Source of the DNA: Pseudokordiimonas caeni
Lineage (GTDB): Bacteria; Pseudomonadota; Alphaproteobacteria; Sphingomonadales; Kordiimonadaceae
DNA length: 64,000 nt
Assembly: GCF_026719705.1 (NCBI RefSeq)
Contig: NZ_JAPPRR010000001.1
Coordinates: forward strand, 721,255 to 785,254
Reading direction: 5' to 3'
In this document: positions 1 to 8,732 of the stretch, one piece after another
Position numbering within the stretch: the stretch's first letter is position 1
Layout of the letters: each line of letters opens with the position of its first letter
Notes under the pieces: model-generated
The model's input: only the letters and a program-made list of their open reading frames with translations
The model's database searches: none
Told to the model about the DNA's origin: nothing
Program-made: the position numbers and the translations under genes

Positions 1-540
1 GACAAGCTTTGGGAAAACTTCCATGTGTCGATGCAGCTCGCCACCACCGATGCGGTGACAGGGCTCTATAACCGCCATTATCTGACCACCCACATGGAAA
101 CCCAGCTGCAAACGGCGCAGAAGCGCGGCAAGCCGCTTTCCGTGATGATTCTCGACATCGACTTCTTCAAGAAGGTCAATGATACCTACGGCCACGCGGC
201 CGGCGACCTGGTGCTGAAGGAATTTGCGAATCGCATCGCCCGCAATATCCGCGGGGTGGATCTTGCGGCCCGCTACGGCGGCGAGGAATTTGTGGTGATG
301 ATGCCGGATACGCCGCTCGACTGGGCGCACATGATCGCCGACCGCCTGCGTCAGGAAGTCGCTGAGCAGAGCTTCGATATCGGCTCCAACGACGGGCCCA
401 TCAGCGTTACCGTATCGATCGGCGTCGCTGTTGCCGGCGAGAGCACAACGCCCGCCGAGCTTCTGGATGCGGCCGACAGGGCGCTTTATACCGCCAAGGA
501 AGGCGGGCGTAACCGCGTGGTGCTGGCACCTACCGCCTGA
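1..540 (+). CDS. pleD: PleD-type response regulator, GGDEF diguanylate cyclase domain (5' end outside window)
   Basis: This is the C-terminal 179 residues of a diguanylate cyclase; the reading frame is open from the first base, so the gene starts upstream. It makes cyclic di-GMP from two GTP. The catalytic loop reads RYGGEEFVVMMP, and an RGVD inhibitory (I) site lies five residues before GGEEF, as in product-inhibited cyclases. The linker before the domain (TDAVTGLYNRHY) is typical of PleD. The following rpmG on the other strand matches the divK-pleD-rpmG order seen in Caulobacter and relatives, which supports PleD over a generic GGDEF protein. The two receiver domains cannot be seen here. 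Confidence 0.85.
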   Translation, partial: DKLWENFHVSMQLATTDAVTGLYNRHYLTTHMETQLQTAQKRGKPLSVMILDIDFFKKVNDTYGHAAGDLVLKEFANRIARNIRGVDLAARYGGEEFVVMMPDTPLDWAHMIADRLRQEVAEQSFDIGSNDGPISVTVSIGVAVAGESTTPAELLDAADRALYTAKEGGRNRVVLAPTA

Positions 541-562
541 TTTCAGACGGGAAAGACAAATG

Positions 563-594
563 AAAAAGGGCTGCGAATTTCGCAGCCCTTTTTC
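563..594. terminator. Bidirectional terminator between pleD and rpmG
   Basis: A hairpin with a 12-bp stem (AAAGGGCTGCGA with its complement) and a 3-nt loop has A residues before it and T residues after it. It can therefore stop pleD on the plus strand and rpmG on the minus strand, which converge here. Confidence 0.85.
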
Positions 595-618
595 GTATCA
601 CCTGCGGTGAAAGCCAGA

Positions 619-786
619 TTACTTGATCTTGGCTTCCTTGAACTCCACATGCTTACGGACGACCGGGTCGTACTTCCGAAGGACCATCTTTTCCGTCATG
701 GTGCGCGGGTTTTTCTTGGTCACATAGAAGTAGCCGGTGTCAGCAGTGCTGAGCAGCTTGATCTTGATGCTGGACGGCTTTGCCAT
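619..786 (-). CDS. rpmG: 50S ribosomal protein L33
   Basis: A 55-residue basic protein starting [20 protein letters not shown] and ending in EFKEAKIK, the classic cysteine-free L33 of proteobacteria. It is a structural protein of the large ribosomal subunit near the E site. It lacks the two CxxC zinc pairs of the Zn-dependent L33 form, so it is the zinc-independent type. It converges with pleD across a shared terminator. Its length equals the family norm and the ATG is the only sensible start. Confidence 0.95.
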   Translation of the reverse strand: MAKPSSIKIKLLSTADTGYFYVTKKNPRTMTEKMVLRKYDPVVRKHVEFKEAKIK

Positions 787-996
787 CGGTCTTACTCCGA
801 GAATTCCGTTAACGAGATCGCCAGTTGGCGACCGGTTCGACGGCGCAACATACTGTCAGGGGACGATAAGTCAAGCGCAGATTGGCCATTCCGGCGGGAA
901 AAATCCGCGGGAAGCATCAATTACCCGAAATCGCTAATGGATGCGTAACCATTGATATGCCAAAAGAGGGGCACACGAATTGTGACGGGGCCGAGA

Positions 997-1767
997 ATGA
1001 TTACCGAAAACGAGCTGCTGCAGGAACTGAGAACCGAAGCGATCGACACGGTCGAGGACCGGCTCGCGGGCCTTGCCGAAACGCTGCAGCGCTTTGGCGA
1101 CAGCAACCTGAAATCGCGGGACATTCTGGCGACGGTCAAGCTTGAGGTCCATTCGCTGAAAACGGTGGCGGCAAGCTTCGACATGAAGGCCCTGAAGGCG
1201 GTCTGCCACCGCTGCGAGGACTATATCTTCAACCTTACTGACCTCGCGCCGCAGGCGGTTGTCGATATCCAGACCTTTGCGGACCGCATGTCGGAATGCC
1301 TTGATGCCTTCGTCAATAATCGCGACGTCGATATTTCGCAACTGGTGCGCAAGCTGCCAGCCAAGCGGGCAAGCTTTGAAGTGGGTGATGTTACCGTCAC
1401 CGATATGGAAGTGATGCTGGTGATGGAGCCGGGCACCGCCAACAAGATCGTCACGCGCGAGCTTCTGGAATGCGGCTACCGCATGGTCAATGTGGCCTCC
1501 ACGATGGATGCCATCCAGCTGATCCCCTCGATGCGGCCGGATCTTGTGATCGTCTCGCGCGTGATGCCGGAGCTTTCCGGCGTTGATCTCGCCTGCGCGC
1601 TCAGGGCCATGCCCTCGACCCGTGGGATACCCGTGGCTTTGCTGGCCTCTATCGAGCGCAACGACCCGCACCTCGCCGACCTGCCGAAAGATGTGCCGGT
1701 GCTGCGCAAGGGCAGCAATTTCTCGAACGACGTCGCCGACGTTTTCGTGAAGCTCGGGATTCTCTGA
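997..1767 (+). CDS. Hpt domain protein with degenerate receiver domain
   Basis: A 256-residue two-domain signalling protein. Residues about 10-110 look like a histidine phosphotransfer (Hpt) helical bundle with the phospho-acceptor motif VHSLKT (His52). Residues about 130-256 have a CheY-like receiver fold pattern (DLVIVSRVMPELSG), but the phospho-accepting Asp is replaced by Ser (about Ser187). The N-terminal acidic pair is also lost (VMLVMEPG instead of VVDDEP), while the late Lys (VLRKG) remains. It could therefore carry phosphate on His but probably not on the receiver. The start could also be GTG at 982, which has AGAGGGG about 11 bases upstream; the ATG at 997 follows a GGGG run. It sits beside pleD and rpmG and converges with rnr. 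No specific name is recognised. Confidence 0.75.
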   Translation: MITENELLQELRTEAIDTVEDRLAGLAETLQRFGDSNLKSRDILATVKLEVHSLKTVAASFDMKALKAVCHRCEDYIFNLTDLAPQAVVDIQTFADRMSECLDAFVNNRDVDISQLVRKLPAKRASFEVGDVTVTDMEVMLVMEPGTANKIVTRELLECGYRMVNVASTMDAIQLIPSMRPDLVIVSRVMPELSGVDLACALRAMPSTRGIPVALLASIERNDPHLADLPKDVPVLRKGSNFSNDVADVFVKLGIL

Positions 1768-1779
1768 CCCGATAGGCCC

Positions 1780-1854
1780 CGTCATGGCGGGCTTGACCCG
1801 GCATCCAGCGGCGTTTGCATCTGACATGGACCCCGGATCAAGTCCGGGGTGACG
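1780..1854. repeat. Palindromic intergenic repeat, copy 1
   Basis: About 75 bp built as CGTCATGGCGGGCTTGACCC, GGCATCCAG, a variable middle, then GGACCCCGGATCAAGTCCGG and GGTGACG. It closely matches the element at 49983-50058. Both ends carry CGTCA/TGACG, and the right half contains its own dyad (CCCCGGA...TCCGGGG). It fills the gap between two converging genes. Similar elements are common between alphaproteobacterial genes; a terminator or nucleoid-binding role is inference. Confidence 0.8.
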
Positions 1855-1856
1855 AT

Positions 1857-4166
1857 TCATTGGGGCCTGCGGCGCTTCCGGCGCGGTGGATGCTCGGTCT
1901 TTTCTTTGGGTGCGGTCGATTGCGGGCCGCCGCCGCGTTTGGGGCTGCGACGCCCTTTGCTGGCCATGCGCCGTGCCTTGGGGCCAATCGCACCGGGATG
2001 CCGGTCACCGGCCATTTCAAGCCGCAAGCCGCCCGTGAAGGGGTTAGCCTCCAGCAGCTTCACTTCCACCCGGTCACCAAGACGGAAGGTTTCGCCCGTG
2101 CGTTCGCCGATCAGCGAATGGTGGGTTTCATCATGTCGGTAGAAATCGGCCCCGAGCTGCGAAATGGGGATGAGCCCGTCACCGCCTGAAGGTTCCAGCA
2201 GCACAAACAGCCCGAACTTGTTGACGCCCGTGATACGGCCCTCGAAATAGTCGCCGATACGGTCGCCGAGATAGGCGGCGATATAACGCGCAGTCGAATC
2301 GCGCTCGGCCGCCATCGCGCGGCGCTCGGTGGAGCTGATATGTTCGCCCACCATTGTCATTTCCTCGATCTCGCCTTCAGTGAGACCATCGTTGCCGAGC
2401 TTCAGTGCGCGGATCAGGCCGCGGTGGACCACCAGGTCCGAGTAGCGGCGGATGGGGCTTGTGAAGTGGGCATAGCGCTGCAGGGCGAGACCGAAGTGGC
2501 CGAGATTGTCGGGGCTGTAGTAAGCCTGCGTCTGGCTTCTCAGCACCACTTCATTGACCATGGTTTCCACGGGCGTGCCCGAAACCTTCTTCAGAAGGCC
2601 GTTAAAGAGCCGCGGCATCATCACCTGACCCTTCGGGGTCGGCAGGTCGAGCGAGCGCAGGAAATCCGACAGCGCCTCGATTTTGTCGAAGGCGGGTTCT
2701 TCGTGCACGCGGTACATGGCGGGCACGCGATGCTTTTCAAGCTCCTCGGCGGCGGCCACGTTCGCCATGATCATGAATTCTTCGACCACGCGGTGCGTAT
2801 CCAGCCGCTCGCGCACATTGATGCGGGCGACATGGCCGTCGGGCCCCAGCTCAATCTTGCGTTCCGGCATGTCGAGGTCCAAGGGCTCGCGCTTCGCCCG
2901 TGCCATCATGATGGCCTTCCAGGCGCCGTGGAGGGGCTTCAGGACGCTATCAAGGAGTGGGGCGGTGGTCTCGTCGGTAATGCCGTCGAGGGCGGCCTGC
3001 GCCTGCGCATAATGGATATTGGCAGCCGATCGCATCAGCCCACGCACAAACTTGTGGCGGATCTTGTTGCCTTCGGCGTCGAACCACATGTGAACCGCAA
3101 GGCAGGCGCGCTCCACCCCCGGCATCAGGCTGCAGAGATCAGCCGAAAGCTCCTCCGGCAGCATCGGCACGACGCGGTCGGGGAAATAGCAACTGTTGCC
3201 GCGTTTCTTGGCTTCCACATCAAGGGCACTGTCGGGCGTCACATAATGGGCAACGTCGGCGATGGCGACGATGGTGTGCCAGCCGCCCTTGTTCTGCGGG
3301 TCCGTATCGGCTTCGGCCCAGATGGCGTCGTCATGGTCGCGCGCGTCAGCCGGGTCGATGGTGATGAGCGGAATATCGCGCAGGTCGGTCCGGTCACCCA
3401 GCGCCACAGGCTTGGCGGCTTTCGCGGCTTTGATAACGTCCGTGGGGAAAACGTGCGGGATATCATAGGCATGGATGGCGATAAGGCTGATCGAGCGGGC
3501 GTCGGACACATCGCCCAGCCGTTCGGTCACGCGGGCCATGCGGGGGCCGAGCCGTTCGCGGCCCTTGCGCACCGGCATGGCAACCACAAGCTCGCCTTCG
3601 ATGGCGTTGCCGGTGTCGCCGGCGGCCACCAGGAAATCATCGCGATTCTTCTTGTCGATCGGGTGGATACGGCCGCCGTTCTCGCCGCCATGGAACACAC
3701 CCATGATGCTGGCTGGTGCATTGGGCAATATTTTCAGGACTTCGGCCTGGTAGCGGACATCGCCGCGCTTCACTTCGCGCAGGCGCACAAGCGCCCTGTC
3801 GCCGGGGCCCATGGCCGGGCCCTTGTGGCGTTTGCCCGTGGCGAGCGCAATCTTCGGCGGCGCGCCTTCGCCCTCCCAGTTCACGGGCTTCACGAAGGAC
3901 TCGCCTTCGCGGTCAAGTCCTGCGAATTCAACAACCTGAACGGAGGGCAGGCGGTCGGACGGGCGCAGCGATTTGGAGAAATCCTTGGCGATCAGGCCGT
4001 CGTCTGTCATCTCGCGGAGAAGCTTTTTCAGCTGGACCTTGTCGGGGCCCTTCACATCGAACGCTCGGGCAATGTCGCGCTTGGTGACGCGGCCCTCGAA
4101 GCCCTTGATGAAATCGAGGACGGCTTCGCGGCTGGGCAGGCCCTCGATTTCGTGTTTCTTGGCCAA
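1857..4166 (-). CDS. rnr: Ribonuclease R
   Basis: A 769-residue 3'-5' exoribonuclease of the RNB family that degrades structured RNA and works in RNA quality control. N-terminal winged-helix and cold-shock domains precede the RNB catalytic core (ITIDPADARDHDDAIWAE, the Asp cluster that binds Mg). An S1 domain follows at about residues 640-720, then a long Arg/Lys-rich tail ending RRKRRRPQ. The apparent start is TTG at 4166, backed by AAGGAG seven bases upstream, giving MAKKHEIEG. It is the last gene of the pyrB-pyrC'-plsY-dprA-topA-rnr block, 38 bases after topA, so the two are probably cotranscribed. Confidence 0.95.
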   Translation of the reverse strand: MAKKHEIEGLPSREAVLDFIKGFEGRVTKRDIARAFDVKGPDKVQLKKLLREMTDDGLIAKDFSKSLRPSDRLPSVQVVEFAGLDREGESFVKPVNWEGEGAPPKIALATGKRHKGPAMGPGDRALVRLREVKRGDVRYQAEVLKILPNAPASIMGVFHGGENGGRIHPIDKKNRDDFLVAAGDTGNAIEGELVVAMPVRKGRERLGPRMARVTERLGDVSDARSISLIAIHAYDIPHVFPTDVIKAAKAAKPVALGDRTDLRDIPLITIDPADARDHDDAIWAEADTDPQNKGGWHTIVAIADVAHYVTPDSALDVEAKKRGNSCYFPDRVVPMLPEELSADLCSLMPGVERACLAVHMWFDAEGNKIRHKFVRGLMRSAANIHYAQAQAALDGITDETTAPLLDSVLKPLHGAWKAIMMARAKREPLDLDMPERKIELGPDGHVARINVRERLDTHRVVEEFMIMANVAAAEELEKHRVPAMYRVHEEPAFDKIEALSDFLRSLDLPTPKGQVMMPRLFNGLLKKVSGTPVETMVNEVVLRSQTQAYYSPDNLGHFGLALQRYAHFTSPIRRYSDLVVHRGLIRALKLGNDGLTEGEIEEMTMVGEHISSTERRAMAAERDSTARYIAAYLGDRIGDYFEGRITGVNKFGLFVLLEPSGGDGLIPISQLGADFYRHDETHHSLIGERTGETFRLGDRVEVKLLEANPFTGGLRLEMAGDRHPGAIGPKARRMASKGRRSPKRGGGPQSTAPKEKTEHPPRRKRRRPQ

Positions 4167-4204
4167 GTCAGGCTCCTTTCAGGCTTGGCAGGGAGACGGG
4201 CATC

Positions 4205-6790
4205 TTACCCGGCTTTTGCGGTCTTGGCTTTCGCCTTCGCAGGGGCCTTTTTCTTGGCGGCGGGTTTCTTGCCGCCTTTCGATGCCTTGGCGGCAAGCCA
4301 TTCGACTGCCTGCTCCATCGTCACCGATTGCGGATCGGTGCCCTTGGGGAGTGTCGCGTTCGTCTTGCCGTGATTGACATAGGGGCCATAGCGGCCGTCC
4401 AGCACCTTCACGCTTTCGCCGTCGGTCGGATGGGCGCCAAGGTCCTTCAAGGTCGTCTTGGCGGCACCGCCCTTGCGGTCCGGCGTGTCGGCGAGAAGCG
4501 CGACCGCGCGGTTGAGGCCGACAGCGAAGACTTCTTCGGTGGAGCCGAGCTTCGCATATTTGCCGTCATGTGCCAGATAGGGGCCATAGCGGCCGATGGA
4601 GGCGGTGATCGGCTGACCGCTCTCGGGGTGCACACCCACTTCGCGCGGCAGCGACAGAAGGGCGAGTGCCTTTTCAAGACCCACGTCTTCGGGCTTCATA
4701 TCCTTGGGGATCGAAGCGCGCGGTGGCTTCGTGCCTTTGGCGCCTTCCCCGATCTGCAGGTAAGGCCCGAAACGACCGTTCCTCAGCGTCACGGCCTCGC
4801 CCGATTTCGGGTCGGTGCCAAGTTCCACCACACCGTCGCCGACTTCTTCCGATGCTGCGCCATTGTCGTTGGCGCCGAAGGGGCGGGTATAGCTGCATTC
4901 GGGATAGCGCGAGCAGCCCACAAACGCGCCGTAGCGTGAAAGGCGCAGGCCAAGCCGGCCTTCATTGCACACCGGGCAGACGCGCGGGTCGTGGCCTTCG
5001 TCCTTTGCCGGGAACAGCAGCGGGGCGAGATATTCGTCAAGCGCATCGATCACCACGGCGGTACGCACGCCGATGATCTCTTCAGTCTTGGGTTTGAAGT
5101 CGGTCCAGAATTCCTTCAGCACCTTCTTCCAGTCCAGCTCGCCCGCCGAGATATCATCAAGCTGTTCTTCAAGCTTCGCGGTGAAATCATATTCCACATA
5201 GCGCGGGAAGAATTTCTCAAGGAAGGCGGTCACAAGCCGGCCCTTGTCCTCGGGGATAAAGCGGTTCCTATCCATCGTCACATATTCGCGCTCACGCAGC
5301 ACGGTGAGGATGGAAGCGTAGGTGGACGGGCGACCGATGCCGAGCTCTTCCAGCTTCTTCACGAGGCTCGCTTCCGAATAACGCGGCGGCGCCTCGGTGA
5401 AATGCTGGTTGGCAGTAACGCCGTTGAGCTTCAGGGCTTCACCGTCGGCAAGCTTGGGCAGGCGGTTGCCGTCCTCATCGTCATCGCTGGCGCTGTCGTC
5501 GCGGCCTTCCTGATAGACATTCAGGAAGCCGTCGAACTGGACGACCGTACCGGTGGCGCGCAGTTCGACCGACTTGTCGCCATTGAAGATGGTGACCGTG
5601 GTGCGTTCCACGCGCGCGCTTTCCATCTGGCTGGAAACGGTACGGCGCCAGATCAGTTCATAAAGCTTGCGTTCGTCGTCATCCAGCGCATGGGCGATAT
5701 CGGCCGGGCGGCGCATCACATCCGTCGGGCGGATGGCTTCGTGCGCTTCCTGAGCGTTCTTCGCCTTGGTTTTATACAGGCGGGGCGCATCCGGCAGATA
5801 ATCCTTGCCGTAGCGGTCACCGATCAGGTTGCGGACCGAATTCAGCGCTTCCTGCGCGATGGTGACACCATCGGTACGCATATAGGTGATCAGACCGGTG
5901 ACTTCGCCGCCGATCGACTTGCCCTCATACAGCGCTTGCGCGGTGCGCATCGTCTTATTCGCCGGGAAACCAAGCTTGCGGGCGGCTTCCTGCTGCAGGG
6001 TCGAGGTGGTGAAGGGCGGTTGCGGATGCCGGAGGCCCGGCTTGCGTTCCACGGTGTCAACCTTCAGCCCGCCAGCCTTGACGCGCGCTTCAGCGGCGCG
6101 GGCCAGCGCTTCATTCTTCAGGTCCAGCTTCTTCAGCTTCTCGCCGTCGAGCGCGAAGAGGCGGGCATTGAAGCCGTCACCCGCGCCGTTCGCAAGGGCT
6201 GCTTCGATGGACCAGTATTCTTCCGCCACGAATCGTTCAATTTCCGATTCGCGTTCACACACAAGGCGCAGCGCCACGGATTGCACGCGGCCAGCCGAAC
6301 GCGCGCCCGGCAGCTTGCGCCACAGAACCGGCGACAGGGTGAAGCCGACGAGATAATCGAGGGCGCGACGGGCGAGGTAGGCGTTGACCAGCTCTTCATC
6401 CAGGTCGCGCGGATGGGCCATCGCCTTCAGGATCGCCGATTTGGTGATCTCGTTGAAGACGACGCGTTTGACTTCCTTGCCTTTCAGCACCCGCTTGCCG
6501 GCCAGAACCTCGAGCACGTGCCAGCTGATCGCTTCCCCTTCGCGGTCGGGGTCAGTTGCCAGATAAAGGCGGTCGGCATCCTTCACGGCCTTGGCGATAT
6601 CGCTGAGGCGCTTGTTGGAGGCGGCATCGACCTCCCAGTTCATGGCAAAATCGTCGTCGGGTTTTACCGAGCCGTCTTTCGCAGGCAGGTCGCGGACATG
6701 GCCGAAGCTCGCCAGAACTGTGTAGTCCTTGCCAAGGTATTTGTTGATGGTTTTCGCCTTGGCGGGCGATTCGACAATGACGACATTCAT
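4205..6790 (-). CDS. topA: DNA topoisomerase I
   Basis: An 861-residue type IA topoisomerase that relaxes negative supercoils. The N-terminal Toprim domain starts at residue 1 (MNVVIVESPAKAKTINKYLG). The active-site tyrosine is in GLITYMRTDG at about residue 310. A four-cysteine zinc ribbon (CPVCN ... GCSRYPEC) lies near residue 600. Three or four FGPYLQ/YGPYL topoisomerase C-terminal repeats follow, and the tail is a Lys/Ala-rich stretch likely to bind DNA. The length fits alphaproteobacterial TopA. It lies between dprA and rnr on the same strand, with a 122-base gap upstream that may hold its own promoter. Confidence 0.97.
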   Translation of the reverse strand: MNVVIVESPAKAKTINKYLGKDYTVLASFGHVRDLPAKDGSVKPDDDFAMNWEVDAASNKRLSDIAKAVKDADRLYLATDPDREGEAISWHVLEVLAGKRVLKGKEVKRVVFNEITKSAILKAMAHPRDLDEELVNAYLARRALDYLVGFTLSPVLWRKLPGARSAGRVQSVALRLVCERESEIERFVAEEYWSIEAALANGAGDGFNARLFALDGEKLKKLDLKNEALARAAEARVKAGGLKVDTVERKPGLRHPQPPFTTSTLQQEAARKLGFPANKTMRTAQALYEGKSIGGEVTGLITYMRTDGVTIAQEALNSVRNLIGDRYGKDYLPDAPRLYKTKAKNAQEAHEAIRPTDVMRRPADIAHALDDDERKLYELIWRRTVSSQMESARVERTTVTIFNGDKSVELRATGTVVQFDGFLNVYQEGRDDSASDDDEDGNRLPKLADGEALKLNGVTANQHFTEAPPRYSEASLVKKLEELGIGRPSTYASILTVLREREYVTMDRNRFIPEDKGRLVTAFLEKFFPRYVEYDFTAKLEEQLDDISAGELDWKKVLKEFWTDFKPKTEEIIGVRTAVVIDALDEYLAPLLFPAKDEGHDPRVCPVCNEGRLGLRLSRYGAFVGCSRYPECSYTRPFGANDNGAASEEVGDGVVELGTDPKSGEAVTLRNGRFGPYLQIGEGAKGTKPPRASIPKDMKPEDVGLEKALALLSLPREVGVHPESGQPITASIGRYGPYLAHDGKYAKLGSTEEVFAVGLNRAVALLADTPDRKGGAAKTTLKDLGAHPTDGESVKVLDGRYGPYVNHGKTNATLPKGTDPQSVTMEQAVEWLAAKASKGGKKPAAKKKAPAKAKAKTAKAG

Positions 6791-6811
6791 GAAATCGGCT
6801 TCTCCGGCTCG

Positions 6812-6876
6812 TTCTGGGCGGGAATCACTAAAAATAAGGGCACCCCTTGTCTCACCTAGTTGGAAGTCGCCCAGAA
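6812..6876. repeat. Inverted repeat in the dprA-topA gap
   Basis: TTCTGGGCG at 6812-6820 and its exact complement CGCCCAGAA at 6868-6876 flank 47 bases, directly upstream of topA. The arms are only nine bases, so this may be chance or a pair of protein-binding half-sites controlling topA. Confidence 0.3.
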
Positions 6877-6912
6877 TGCAACGGCCTTTGTAAACCGAAG
6901 GTCAAAGGGCAC

Positions 6913-8052
6913 TCAGGGCACAAGGGCCACACGACCACCCGGATAGCGCACGGCAAGCCCGCCAAGCTCCAGTTCCAGCACAAGGGCTGCCACTTCTCCG
7001 GCCGGCAGGCCAGAGAGGCGGATCAGGTCATCCATAGCAGTGGGGGAGGGGGAAAGAAGGCCCTTCACTTTTTCGCGGGCGGCGGAATTTGTCTCCGGCG
7101 CTTTTGGCGGGGCGTGATCGAAAAGCGGCAGACCGGAGGGATCGCGGAGCGCGCGGCTGCGCAGGCTTTCAATCTCGTTCAATACATCAGCGGCCGTTTC
7201 GACAAGGATGGCGCCTTCACGCAGCAACTGGTTGGCGCCGCCGGCACGCGGGTCGAGCGGCGAACCGGGAACCGCGAAAACCTCACGCCCCTGTTCACCC
7301 GCGAGCCGCGCGGTAATGAGCGAGCCGGAGCGCAGGGCTGCTTCCACAACGAGTATGCCGAGCGACAGGCCACTGATCAGCCGGTTGCGGCGCGGGAAGT
7401 GGCGAGCTTGCGGCTCGGTGCCGAGCGGCATTTCGGAAACGAGAAGGCCTTCCTCGCCGATCTTTTCCTGCAGGGCCGCATTCTCGCGGGGGTAGGTGAT
7501 ATCGAGCCCGCCGGCGAGACAGGCAATGGTCCCACCCTTGAGGGACGCCGCGTGGGCGGCAGCATCGATCCCGCGGGCGAGGCCCGAAGCGACAACGAGC
7601 CCGGCACTGCCAAGGCCTGCCGCGATCATCTGGGCGATCTTCAGCCCGGCTGCACTGGCGTTCCGCGTGCCGACGATGCCGATAGCATCGCGCGCCAGCA
7701 GGCTCACCTGTCCCTTGGCGAACAGCACGGGTGGGGCGTCCTCGGTGGCAGCAAGGAGGGCGGGGTAAGCGCTATCCCCCAGAAACAGGGGAAAGGCCCC
7801 GAAGCGGGCGAGGGCAGCGAGTTCCTTCTCGGCTTCGGCTTTCGCCGGGATACGCAGCGGCCCCTTGCGCCCGCCCTTGGCGGCAAGATCGGGCACCGCT
7901 TCAAGTGCAGTCTCAGCGCTGCCAAAGCGGGCGATCAGGTGGCGCCAGGTGATGGGGCCGATGCTGTCGGTGCGGATAAGGCGCAGCCGGGCCAGGCGTT
8001 CGGATTCCGAGAGGGACGCGGTCTGCCCGCCAGTGTGAAAGCTGCCATGCAT
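6913..8052 (-). CDS. dprA: DNA processing protein DprA (Smf)
   Basis: A 379-residue protein that binds incoming single-stranded DNA and loads RecA in natural transformation. An N-terminal helical region (LRLIRTDSIGPITWRHLIARFG) is followed by the Rossmann-like core, with AIGIVGTRNASAAGLK and ASGLARGIDAAAH as nucleotide-fold and DNA-binding signatures. The last 60 residues form a winged-helix-like DprA C-terminal domain (SPTAMDDLIRLSGLPAGEV). It sits between plsY and topA, its usual alphaproteobacterial position, 47 bases after plsY. Other competence genes are not visible, so transformation ability is unproven. Confidence 0.95.
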   Translation of the reverse strand: MHGSFHTGGQTASLSESERLARLRLIRTDSIGPITWRHLIARFGSAETALEAVPDLAAKGGRKGPLRIPAKAEAEKELAALARFGAFPLFLGDSAYPALLAATEDAPPVLFAKGQVSLLARDAIGIVGTRNASAAGLKIAQMIAAGLGSAGLVVASGLARGIDAAAHAASLKGGTIACLAGGLDITYPRENAALQEKIGEEGLLVSEMPLGTEPQARHFPRRNRLISGLSLGILVVEAALRSGSLITARLAGEQGREVFAVPGSPLDPRAGGANQLLREGAILVETAADVLNEIESLRSRALRDPSGLPLFDHAPPKAPETNSAAREKVKGLLSPSPTAMDDLIRLSGLPAGEVAALVLELELGGLAVRYPGGRVALVP

Positions 8053-8099
8053 GCGCAGACTGTGCCGGAGCCGATGGGCTTAATCAACCGAAAGCTCGG

Positions 8100-8732
8100 T
8101 TATTCATCTTCCGGTTTTTTCGGCGCTGCTTCGGATTTCTTGCCGATCCGGCTTTCCGTACCCTTGAGGAGGCGGCCGATATTATCCTTGTGACGAATAA
8201 AGATGATGATCGTCATCACCAGGATGAATGGCCACAGCAACACCTGATCGCTCGGGAACAGATAGGCCGAGAGTATCGGCGCCGCTGTTGCAGCCACAAG
8301 GGCGGCGAGCGAGCTGTACCGGGTGACCGCTGCAACCACGAGCCAGATCAGGGCGGTGGCACCCATCGTGGCGGGCGAGATAGCGAGAAGCGTGCCGAAG
8401 AAGGTGGCGACCCCCTTGCCGCCCTTGAAGCCGAGATAGATGGGGAAACAATGCCCCATGAAGGCAACCGCACCCGCAAGCGGGGCGATGCCCGGCTCCA
8501 CGAGCCACGCGGTGAGGCCGACGGCGATGGCGCCCTTGCCGGCGTCCAGCAGGAGTGTGAGAAGCGCCAGATCCTTGCGGCCGGTACGCAGCACGTTGGT
8601 GGCACCGATATTTCCCGAGCCGATGGCCCGGATATCGCCAAGGCCCGCCAGATGCGTGATCACGAGTCCGAACGGGACCGAGCCCAGCATATAGGCGAAG
8701 ATCAGGATGAAATCGGCGGCAACCCCCATCAT
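8100..8732 (-). CDS. plsY: Glycerol-3-phosphate acyltransferase PlsY
   Basis: A 210-residue inner-membrane enzyme that moves an acyl group from acyl-phosphate to glycerol 3-phosphate, the first step of phospholipid synthesis. The signatures GSGNIGATNVLR and GHCFPIYLGFKGGKGVAT contain the conserved motifs, and there are about five membrane segments. The start is taken as the first of two adjacent ATGs (8732, 8729), which overlap the stop of pyrC' in an ATGATG arrangement with GGGAGAG upstream. An upstream in-frame ATG at 8780 would extend into pyrC' and lacks family similarity. Translation is likely coupled to pyrC'. Confidence 0.95.
   Translation of the reverse strand: MMGVAADFILIFAYMLGSVPFGLVITHLAGLGDIRAIGSGNIGATNVLRTGRKDLALLTLLLDAGKGAIAVGLTAWLVEPGIAPLAGAVAFMGHCFPIYLGFKGGKGVATFFGTLLAISPATMGATALIWLVVAAVTRYSSLAALVAATAAPILSAYLFPSDQVLLWPFILVMTIIIFIRHKDNIGRLLKGTESRIGKKSEAAPKKPEDE

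Noticed and set aside
787-951. GGTTCGA in the rpmG upstream gap, which recalls a tRNA T arm
   Set aside because: No acceptor stem, anticodon arm or CCA pattern could be fitted.
2340-6859. Long plus-strand frames opposite rnr and topA
   Set aside because: They overlap well-identified minus-strand genes and show the His/Ala/Arg-rich composition usual for antisense of GC-rich genes.
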